The notes under the pieces are model-generated. The model ran no database searches. It was not told where the DNA came from and saw only the letters and a list, made by a program, of their open reading frames with translations. A stretch of DNA of 12,653 bases from an uncultured Eubacteriales bacterium (GTDB lineage Bacteria; Bacillota; Clostridia; Oscillospirales; Oscillospiraceae). Below are positions 1 to 5,559 of this stretch, one piece after another; within the stretch, counting starts at the first letter, position 1; each line of letters begins with the position of its first letter. The translations under genes and the position numbers were made by a program. The stretch lies in assembly GCA_900555735.1 (NCBI GenBank), contig USMI01000043.1, positions 1-12,653 on the forward strand, read 5' to 3'.

Positions 1-275
<275 letters not shown>

Positions 276-339
276 TACAATTTGTGCAGGCAATCTAAGC
301 CTTCTCCATCCACATGAAGTACATTGTTCGGTTTTCAGG

Positions 340-355
340 GTGCAAGCAATTGCAC
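340..355 (+). other. GNRA-capped hairpin in the 23S-5S spacer
   Basis: GTGCAA (340-345) pairs perfectly with TTGCAC (350-355) around a GCAA tetraloop, a stable GNRA loop. It sits in the ~117-nt spacer between 23S and 5S, where precursor rRNA is processed. A processing or folding role is inference; only the pairing is seen. Confidence 0.45.
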
Positions 356-392
356 ATGAGTCGGCATGACGGAACACTGCTGTGCTGACAAG

Positions 393-507
<115 letters not shown>

Positions 508-508
508 T

Positions 509-546
509 AAAAAAGGACACCATCCATTCGGATGGTGTCCTTTTTT
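509..546 (+). terminator. rRNA operon intrinsic terminator
   Basis: GGACACCATCC (515-525) and GGATGGTGTCC (530-540) form a perfect 11-bp stem with an ATTC loop. The stem is followed by six T (541-546) and preceded by six A (509-514), so the palindrome extends to 17 bp and could also work on the opposite strand. It starts directly after 5S and ends the rRNA transcript. Confidence 0.95.
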
Positions 547-553
547 ATGTATA

Positions 554-657
554 ATTCCGCTTCGCTCAAATAACTGGGCGGGGCATACTGCCCTCTTCTG
601 CCATCAGCAGTGCTGCGCCGTTTTCTCCGTCCGAACCCGCCCTATATGGAGCGGAAT
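554..657. repeat. Nested inverted-repeat element (candidate REP/MITE-like or structured RNA)
   Basis: The outer arms ATTCCGCT (554-561) and AGCGGAAT (650-657) are perfect 8-bp complements. Nested inside them, GGGCGGG (576-582) and CCCGCCC (636-642) are perfect 7-bp complements. Smaller hairpins are possible in the interior: GGGCA/TGCCC around TAC at 581-593 (which competes with the inner arm), and CTGC/GCAG at 598-610. No open reading frame or known riboswitch core is recognised. The regular nesting suggests a short dispersed palindromic element or a non-coding RNA rather than plain spacer. Function and copy number cannot be seen from one locus. Confidence 0.45.
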
Positions 658-801
658 GGCTGCGATCACATGGCGAAGGGTCCTTGCGGCAAAAGCTTGA
701 AATCTGTTTGGGTGATATCTGAGATTAGCGCAGCGCGGATATCTTGTCAGATTTGTGAATTACATTGCTGAAAATCAAGCGGCTTTTGTTATCATTCACA
801 C
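658..801. other. Intergenic region, no gene seen
   Basis: Together with the palindromic element, this fills the roughly 350-base gap between the rRNA terminator and the ABC importer. I see no coding sequence, tRNA or recognisable riboswitch motif. There are 7-bp complementary pairs (700-706 with 748-754, and 754-760 with 794-800) and two copies of the palindrome GATATC (714-719 and 738-743). These are near the number expected by chance. The pair at 754-800 abuts the -35 box of the next promoter and could hold an operator, but nothing proves it. Confidence 0.4.
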
Positions 802-830
802 TTTACATTAGCGCGATAAAGTGATAGAGT
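802..830 (+). promoter_or_regulatory. Promoter of the substrate-binding protein gene
   Basis: -35 TTTACA (802-807), a 17-bp spacer, then -10 TAGAGT (825-830) with an extended -10 TG at 822-823. Transcription would start near 837, giving a leader of about 60 nt. The leader carries the AAGGAG ribosome binding site (881-886), nine bases before ATG 896. Confidence 0.6.
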
Positions 831-895
831 AATACCATACTAAAACAAAAGAAAGACGCCAAGCAAAAGGCGCCAACAAAAAGGAGAAAAGTAAC

Positions 896-1708
896 ATGAA
901 AAAGTTTTTGGCAATGATGCTGGCGCTGGTCATGGCGCTGAGTCTGGTGGCCTGCGGTAATCAGGCTGCCCCTGATGCAAACACTGACGACAACAGCGAC
1001 ACCCCCGCTGAAGTGACCTACGCCGTGGAAGCTGGCAGCGCCGGCGAGGAAGTAGCTACCGAGAAGGGCTGGAAGATCAACTCCGTTGGTTCTCAGGCAG
1101 ACGCGCTGATGGAAGTGGATGCCGGCACCTCTGATGCCGCCATCATCGACCTGCTGATGGCTGGTGCCATGGTGGGTGAGGGCACCAGCTATCCCGACCT
1201 GAAGGTCACCGATCAGAAGTTGACCTCCGAGCTGTACGGCGTTGGCTGCCGCAAGGGCAGCGATCTGGCTTCCTACATCAACAGCGTGTTTGCCGAGGCC
1301 TATGCTGACGGCACCATGGTGGAGCTGGCTAAGACCTACGGCGTGCAGGAAGCTCTGTTGGAGCAGGCTGCCTCTGAGTTCGTTGCTTCCGAGTCTGACA
1401 GCGATGTGGCCTACATTCAGGACAAGGGTAAGCTGATCGTTGGTATCACCGAGTTCGAGCCCATGGATTACAAGGATGCCAACGGCGAGTGGATCGGCTT
1501 TGACGCCGACATGGCCAAGCTGGTGGCCAAGAAGCTGGGCGTTGAGATCGAGTTCGTGGTCATCGACTGGGACATGAAGGTCAATGAGCTGGACAGCAAG
1601 AACATCGACGTGGTGTGGAACGGCATGACCCTGACTGAGGGCGTGATGGCAGCTATGGAGTGCACCAACGCCTACTGCGAGAATGCACAGGTGGTCATCA
1701 CCAAGTAA
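896..1708 (+). CDS. Circularly permuted family-3 amino acid ABC transporter substrate-binding lipoprotein
   Basis: This is the ligand-binding component of a polar amino acid importer, anchored outside the membrane. Residues 1-20 are a lipoprotein signal with lipobox LVAC and lipidated Cys20. Residues 40-156 match what is normally the C-terminal half of a family-3 SBP: strand and loop VEAGSAGE (44-51), EVDAGTSDAAIID (73-85) with the usual amino-group-binding Asp at D85, then YGVGCRKGSD and the final helix. Residues 157-170 are a linker. Residues 171-270 are the normal N-terminal half: KLIVGITEFEPMDY (179-192), GFDADMAKLVAKKLG, and WNGMTLTE (241-248), ending in the first hinge strand VVITK. The order is therefore swapped. 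The Arg that binds the ligand carboxylate in many members is replaced (V250). Total length is near normal (270 residues) and the frame is open, so it does not look broken. Family membership is certain from motifs; that it works is inference. The ligand is unknown. It has its own promoter and lies just before the permease and ATPase genes. Confidence 0.9.
   Translation: MKKFLAMMLALVMALSLVACGNQAAPDANTDDNSDTPAEVTYAVEAGSAGEEVATEKGWKINSVGSQADALMEVDAGTSDAAIIDLLMAGAMVGEGTSYPDLKVTDQKLTSELYGVGCRKGSDLASYINSVFAEAYADGTMVELAKTYGVQEALLEQAASEFVASESDSDVAYIQDKGKLIVGITEFEPMDYKDANGEWIGFDADMAKLVAKKLGVEIEFVVIDWDMKVNELDSKNIDVVWNGMTLTEGVMAAMECTNAYCENAQVVITK
962..1021 (+). repeat. Linker repeat, copy 1 (after the lipobox)
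   Basis: CAGGCTGCCCCTGA at 962-975 recurs at 1364-1377 with 13 of 14 bases identical. GTGACCTAC at 1013-1021 recurs at 1406-1414 with 8 of 9 identical. Both pairs are in the same codon phase and the same order, so the post-lipobox linker (residues 23-42) and the linker between the swapped halves (residues 157-173) look like diverged copies, the second one three codons shorter. This is a fossil of the duplication that could have produced the permutation. Confidence 0.65.
1364..1414 (+). repeat. Linker repeat, copy 2 (between the swapped halves)
   Basis: This is the second copy of the linker described at 962-1021. It encodes QAAS...DVAY (157-173), against QAAP...EVTY (23-42) in the first copy. 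In ordinary family members such an acidic, low-complexity linker occurs once, between the lipid anchor and the first strand of lobe 1. Here it precedes the lobe 1 strand in the middle of the protein. Confidence 0.65.
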
Positions 1709-1709
1709 G

Positions 1710-1738
1710 TTGCCAGACGGCAAAAAGTGTGATATAAT
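1710..1738 (+). promoter_or_regulatory. Internal promoter for the permease-ATPase genes
   Basis: -35 TTGCCA (1710-1715), a 17-bp spacer and a perfect -10 TATAAT (1733-1738) with extended -10 TG at 1730-1731. The -35 starts two bases after the SBP stop codon. This near-consensus promoter would let the permease and ATPase be transcribed apart from the SBP, starting near 1745. Confidence 0.75.
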
Positions 1739-1750
1739 ACAATTTCCCAT

Positions 1751-1776
1751 GGCAGAGGGCGGATACGTCCTCTGCC
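1751..1776 (+). promoter_or_regulatory. Hairpin at the 5' end of the permease transcript
   Basis: GGCAGAGGGCG (1751-1761) pairs with CGTCCTCTGCC (1766-1776) over 11 bp, with one G-T pair and a GATA loop. Only TTT follows, so it is at best a weak terminator. It sits a few bases downstream of the predicted start of the internal promoter and also downstream of the SBP gene. It could protect the 3' end of SBP mRNA, attenuate read-through, or stabilise the 5' end of the permease mRNA. The pairing is seen; the role is inferred. Confidence 0.65.
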
Positions 1777-1859
1777 TTTGGGCGGCTTCCAAATGACGAT
1801 TTTTGTTACTTTTTCGATAAAAATGAGAGACCCCACTGATACATAAAAGGAGTTTTGCC

Positions 1860-2516
1860 ATGTTTGCGACCGTCACCCTCGCGCTGCTTCAGGGTATGGG
1901 CGAGCTTTTGAAGATCTTTTTCCTGACGCTGCTGTTCTCTCTCCCGCTGGGATTGGTCATTGCTTTTGCCCTGCGCAGCCGGTGCAAGCCGGTCAGCTGG
2001 CTGTTTAACGTGATCGTGTGGATCATCCGCGGTACGCCGCTGATGCTGCAGCTGATTATTATTTTCTACGGGCCCGGCAAGTGGTTCAACAATAACATTT
2101 GGGGTTACTTCTCTGACGGCCGCATGGCGGCCTGCGTGATCGCCTTTGTGATCAACTACGCCTGCTACTTTGCCGTGATCTACAAGGGCGGCATCGAGGG
2201 CGTGCCGGTAGGACAGCGGGAGGCCGGTCAGGTACTGGGTATGACAAAAAGCCAGATCTTCTTCAAGGTCACGCTGCTGCAAATGGTCAAGCGCATCGTA
2301 CCCCCTATGTCCAACGAGATCATTACGCTGGTGAAGGATACATCCCTTGCCCGGATCATCGCCATCATGGAGCTGACCAAGATGGGCGAGAGCTTTATCA
2401 AGTCCAAGGGTATCACATGGCCGCTGTTCTATACGGGCGTGTTCTATCTGGCCTTTGTGGGCATCCTGACGCTGCTGTTCAACTACATCGAGCGCAAGCT
2501 CAGCTACTTTAAGTAA
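1860..2516 (+). CDS. Polar amino acid ABC transporter permease
   Basis: This is a membrane channel subunit of a HisM/GlnP-type amino acid importer, expected to work as a dimer with the ATPase encoded next. At 218 residues it has normal family length. About five hydrophobic segments are visible (roughly 16-40, 45-70, 89-108, 145-170 and 187-210). RGTPLMLQ (57-64) is the family's characteristic motif. The cytoplasmic EAA loop that docks onto the ATPase is at about 118-141 (GQREAGQVLGMTKSQIFFKV, with E121, A122 and G127). AGGAG (1848-1852), seven bases before ATG, supports the start. Only one permease gene is present, so a homodimeric channel is likely. The substrate cannot be read from sequence. 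Confidence 0.93.
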   Translation: MFATVTLALLQGMGELLKIFFLTLLFSLPLGLVIAFALRSRCKPVSWLFNVIVWIIRGTPLMLQLIIIFYGPGKWFNNNIWGYFSDGRMAACVIAFVINYACYFAVIYKGGIEGVPVGQREAGQVLGMTKSQIFFKVTLLQMVKRIVPPMSNEIITLVKDTSLARIIAIMELTKMGESFIKSKGITWPLFYTGVFYLAFVGILTLLFNYIERKLSYFK

Positions 2517-2528
2517 GGAGGTATCACC

Positions 2529-3299
2529 ATGGCGATCTTAAACGTGGAGCACATTGAAAAGCACTTTGGCGATACCCCCGTGCTGAAGGATATCAGCTTC
2601 TCCCTGGAGGAGGGACAGGCGCTCAGCATCATCGGCTCCTCCGGCAGCGGCAAGACCACGCTGCTGCGGTGCCTGAACTTTCTGGAGACGCCGGATCAGG
2701 GCGTGATCTCTGTGAGGGGTAAGACGCTGTTTGACGCTGCTGACCCCGCCACCCGCCGGGAGACAGACATCCGCAAAAAGCGGCTGCACTTCGGTCTGGT
2801 GTTCCAGAGCTTCAACCTGTTTCCCCAGTATACGGCGCTGGAAAACGTGGTGCTGGCCCGGAAGCTGATGGCGAAAACGGAAAAGACCGGCGAAAGTGAA
2901 GCGGTCATTCTGGAGGAGGGTAAGGCGCTGCTGGAGAAGATGGGCCTTGCCGACAGGATGGAGAACTATCCTCACCAGCTGTCGGGCGGACAGCAGCAGC
3001 GGGTGGCCATCGCCCGTGCGCTGGCCATGAAGCCGGACATCCTGTGCTTTGACGAGCCTACCTCCGCCCTTGACCCGGAGCTGACCGGCGAGGTGCTGAA
3101 GGTCATTCGCGGCCTTGCCCAGCAGCACACCACCATGATCATCGTCACCCATGAGATGGCCTTCGCCCGTGATGTGGCGGATCAGGTGATCTTCATGGAC
3201 GGCGGCGTTATCGTGGAGCAGGGGCCGGCCCGTGAGGTCATCGACAATCCCCAGCAGGAGCGCACCCGCCATTTTCTGGCCCGGTACGCCGAGCAGTAA
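2529..3299 (+). CDS. Polar amino acid ABC transporter ATP-binding protein (GlnQ-like)
   Basis: This is the cytoplasmic ATPase that powers the importer. All nucleotide-binding motifs are intact: Walker A GSSGSGKTT (36-44), Q-loop Gln93 in VFQSFNLFPQ, signature LSGGQQQR (151-158), Walker B ILCFDEP (171-177) and the switch His208 in IVTHEM. Length is 256 residues against about 240-250 in the family. The small excess lies around residues 66-86, between the first sheet and the Q-loop. The Shine-Dalgarno AAGGAGG (2515-2521) overlaps the permease stop codon, which suggests translational coupling. A strong terminator follows, so this is the last gene of the importer. Confidence 0.95.
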   Translation: MAILNVEHIEKHFGDTPVLKDISFSLEEGQALSIIGSSGSGKTTLLRCLNFLETPDQGVISVRGKTLFDAADPATRRETDIRKKRLHFGLVFQSFNLFPQYTALENVVLARKLMAKTEKTGESEAVILEEGKALLEKMGLADRMENYPHQLSGGQQQRVAIARALAMKPDILCFDEPTSALDPELTGEVLKVIRGLAQQHTTMIIVTHEMAFARDVADQVIFMDGGVIVEQGPAREVIDNPQQERTRHFLARYAEQ

Positions 3300-3310
3300 A
3301 AACGTTTATT

Positions 3311-3342
3311 CCGCCGCGGCATCAGCCGCGGCGGGATTTTTT
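3311..3342 (+). terminator. Intrinsic terminator of the importer operon
   Basis: CCGCCGCGGC (3311-3320) and GCCGCGGCGG (3325-3334) form a perfect 10-bp all-GC stem with an ATCA loop. It is followed by GA and six T (3337-3342). It lies 11 bases after the ATPase stop codon. Confidence 0.95.
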
Positions 3343-3353
3343 GAGGTTTCTGA

Positions 3354-3382
3354 TTGAATCCGCCACCGGATTGCGGTATAAT
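3354..3382 (+). promoter_or_regulatory. Promoter of the murD-yunB-ligA-GH13 operon
   Basis: -35 TTGAAT (3354-3359), a 17-bp spacer and a perfect -10 TATAAT (3377-3382), 12 bases past the previous terminator. Transcription would start near 3389. The leader of about 30 nt holds AAGGGAGG (3403-3410), seven bases before the murD ATG. Confidence 0.85.
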
Positions 3383-3417
3383 ATATCAGATTTTATTTCA
3401 ATAAGGGAGGCTATCCC

Positions 3418-4803
3418 ATGACATTACGAGAGTATCTGGATTCCATCAAGCATAAGACCGTGGCTGTGGTGGGCATCGGCGTCAGCAACGAGCCGCTGAT
3501 CCGCATGCTGCTGGATGAGGGCATTGCCGTCACCGCCTGCGACAAGCGGACGCGGGAGCAGCTGGGAGAGCTGGCCGGTGAGCTGGAAAGCCTCGGCGCG
3601 CGCCTGCAATTAGGCCCGGACTATCTGGAGGGGCTGGATCAGGACGTTATTTTCCGCACGCCGGGCCTGCGGCCCGATGTGCCGCAGCTGGCAAAGGCCG
3701 TGGCCGGAGGCAGTGAGCTGACCTCCGAAATGGAGGTGTTCTTCCGGGTGTGCCCCTGCACCATCATCGCCGTCACCGGCAGCGACGGCAAGACCACTAC
3801 GACCACCATCATCGCCGAGCTTCTGAAGAAGGCGGGCAGCACCGTCCATGTGGGCGGCAATATCGGCCATCCTCTGCTGTGTGAGGCGGGGGAGATGCGC
3901 CCCACCGACTACGCGGTGCTGGAGCTGTCCAGCTTCCAGCTGATGACCATGCCCTACAGCCCCCACATCGCTGTGGTGACCAATCTGGCCCCCAACCATC
4001 TGGACGTCCACAAGGACATGGCGGAATATGTGGCCGCCAAGGAGAACATCTTCCGCCACCAGAAGCCGGGCGATAAGACCATTTTCAACTTCGATAACGA
4101 CATTACCCGCCGTCAGGGTGAGAGCGTTCCCGACCGGGCGGTGTATTTCAGCCGTCAGGGCGAGCCGGAGAAGGGCGTGTTCCTGCGGGGCGACGCTATC
4201 GTCTGCCGCGATGGAGCGGGCGAGCGCACCGTGATGACCACCGCCGACATCAAGCTGCCCGGCGTCCACAATGTAGAGAACTATATGGCGGCCGTCGCCG
4301 CCGTGGACGGTCTGGTGCCGGATGAGACCATCCGTGACTTTGCCCGTGAGTTCGGCGGGGTGGAGCACCGTATCGAGCTGGTGCGCACCTACAAGGGCGT
4401 GCGGTACTATAACGATTCCATCGCTTCCAGTCCCAGCCGCACCACGGCGGGCCTGCGCTCCTTCCCGGAGAAGGTGATCCTGATCGCCGGCGGCTATGAC
4501 AAGCACATCCCCTTTGACGCCCTGGGCGGCGAGATCGTGGAGCATGTGAAGCTGCTGGTGCTGTGCGGCGCTACCGCCGACAAGATCCGCGCCGCTGTGG
4601 AGAACGCCGAGGGCTATCGCCCCGGCTATCCGGACATCGTGGATGTTACGCCCTTCCAGAAAGCGGTGGAGACCGCCCGCGACCGTGCCGTTCCCGGCGA
4701 TGTGGTGACGCTGTCGCCCGCCTGCGCCGCCTTTGACCAGTTCAAGAACTTTGCCGAGCGGGGCAAGACCTTCAAGGCCATCGTCAACGGCTGGGAGGAA
4801 TAA
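3418..4803 (+). CDS. murD: UDP-N-acetylmuramoyl-L-alanine--D-glutamate ligase
   Basis: This cytoplasmic Mur ligase adds D-glutamate to UDP-MurNAc-L-Ala with ATP, an essential step of peptidoglycan precursor synthesis. The 461 residues show the three-domain Mur layout. There is an N-terminal Rossmann-like UDP-binding domain (VVGIGVSN, 17-24; TPGL, 81-84). The central ATPase domain has P-loop VTGSDGKTTTT (119-129), NIGHPLL (148-154), LELSSFQL (168-175), NHLDVH (193-198) and K208 at the position of the carbamylated lysine. The C-terminal domain starts near GVEHRIE (314-320), with NDSIASSPSRT (332-342), GGYDKH (358-363) and the D-Glu-binding LSPACAAFDQF (432-442). It leads an operon with yunB, ligA and a GH13 gene; no other division-cluster genes flank it here. 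Confidence 0.97.
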   Translation: MTLREYLDSIKHKTVAVVGIGVSNEPLIRMLLDEGIAVTACDKRTREQLGELAGELESLGARLQLGPDYLEGLDQDVIFRTPGLRPDVPQLAKAVAGGSELTSEMEVFFRVCPCTIIAVTGSDGKTTTTTIIAELLKKAGSTVHVGGNIGHPLLCEAGEMRPTDYAVLELSSFQLMTMPYSPHIAVVTNLAPNHLDVHKDMAEYVAAKENIFRHQKPGDKTIFNFDNDITRRQGESVPDRAVYFSRQGEPEKGVFLRGDAIVCRDGAGERTVMTTADIKLPGVHNVENYMAAVAAVDGLVPDETIRDFAREFGGVEHRIELVRTYKGVRYYNDSIASSPSRTTAGLRSFPEKVILIAGGYDKHIPFDALGGEIVEHVKLLVLCGATADKIRAAVENAEGYRPGYPDIVDVTPFQKAVETARDRAVPGDVVTLSPACAAFDQFKNFAERGKTFKAIVNGWEE

Positions 4804-4824
4804 GGATAAGCCGCTGCGGCATAC

Positions 4825-4842
4825 CCTTCCCGTGAGGGGAGG
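4825..4842 (+). promoter_or_regulatory. GNRA-capped hairpin burying the yunB ribosome binding site
   Basis: CCTTCCC (4825-4831) pairs with GGGGAGG (4836-4842) over 7 bp (one G-T pair) around a GTGA tetraloop, which fits GNRA. The 3' arm is the yunB Shine-Dalgarno sequence itself. Folding would hide the site until a ribosome or helicase opens it. It begins 22 bases after the murD stop, so incoming murD ribosomes might partly melt it. Confidence 0.55.
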
Positions 4843-4850
4843 TGCATGCC

Positions 4851-5546
4851 GTGGGACGTTGGGGCTATCTGCGCCTGACAGGGCGGCAGCGGGCCGGGAT
4901 ATGGCTGACGCTGCTGGCGTTGGCGCTGCTGGCGGCAGCGGCGTCGCTGCTGTGGCACCTGAAGCCGGTGATGACCAGCATGGCCACGGCGCGGGTGTCC
5001 AACACCGTCAACCGCATCGTGTCCGCCGCCGTCAACGAGGCGGTGGCCGACGGTGAGATCGACTATCAGAATTTCGTCATCTTCGACAAGGACGACACGG
5101 GGCATATCACCGCCCTGCGCAGCAACGTGGCGGAGGTAAACCGCATGCAGGGCCGCATCGCCGACGAGATACTGCTCCGATTGTCGGAGATCTCCACCAG
5201 CGAGCTGGAGATTCCGCTGGGAACGCTGACGGGCTCGGCGCTGCTGGCGGGACGCGGCCCCAGCCTGTATGTGCGGATGCAGGCGGTAGGCAGCGCCAGC
5301 GCTACCTTCCGCAACCAGTTCACCGCCGCAGGCATCAACCAGACCCGGCACCAGATCTTTCTGGACGTGGATGTGTATATGAGCATCCTGCTGCCGGGGA
5401 TGAAAACCTCCACAAGGGTCTCCAACGAGATCGCCGTGGCGGAGACGGTGATCGTGGGCGGCGTGCCGGACACCTATACCTATTTCAGCACTACGCCCGA
5501 CGAAACGGAACAGTATGCCGAGGATTATATCATGAACAACGGATAA
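4851..5546 (+). CDS. yunB: Sporulation protein YunB
   Basis: This is a YunB-family protein, found in endospore formers and linked to sporulation in Bacillus; its molecular role is not settled. A single N-terminal membrane segment (about residues 17-37) follows a basic start, so most of the protein would face the outside of the membrane. Family-typical stretches are visible: VNRIVSAAVNEAV (53-65), IDYQNFVIFDKDDTGHITAL, IPLGTLTGSALLAGRGP (121-137), AGINQTRHQI (160-169) and ETVIVGGVPDTY (198-209). The start chosen is GTG 4851, with AGGGGAGG (4835-4842) eight bases upstream. An in-frame GTG at 4842 overlaps that site and so is unlikely, and ATG 4846 is out of frame. It gives 231 residues. It lies between murD and ligA, 13 bases before ligA. 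Confidence 0.88.
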   Translation: MGRWGYLRLTGRQRAGIWLTLLALALLAAAASLLWHLKPVMTSMATARVSNTVNRIVSAAVNEAVADGEIDYQNFVIFDKDDTGHITALRSNVAEVNRMQGRIADEILLRLSEISTSELEIPLGTLTGSALLAGRGPSLYVRMQAVGSASATFRNQFTAAGINQTRHQIFLDVDVYMSILLPGMKTSTRVSNEIAVAETVIVGGVPDTYTYFSTTPDETEQYAEDYIMNNG

Positions 5547-5559
5547 ATGAGGAAACGCC

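Noticed and set aside
550..555. TATAAT just after the rRNA terminator as a promoter
   Set aside because: No acceptable -35 at 16-18 bp (TTCGGA has 3 of 6), and the position inside the terminator tail makes it a likely AT-rich coincidence. Kept in mind only as a possible start for the palindromic element.
700..800. 7-bp inverted repeats (700-706/748-754 and 754-760/794-800) as operators
   Set aside because: In about 250 bases, one or two unrelated 7-bp complementary pairs are expected by chance, and the two pairs overlap at one base.
896..1708. The SBP as a truncated pseudogene
   Set aside because: It lacks the usual C-terminal half after VVITK, which first looks like truncation, but that half is present in frame ahead of it. 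Length is normal, the frame is open, and promoter, ribosome binding site and lipobox are intact.
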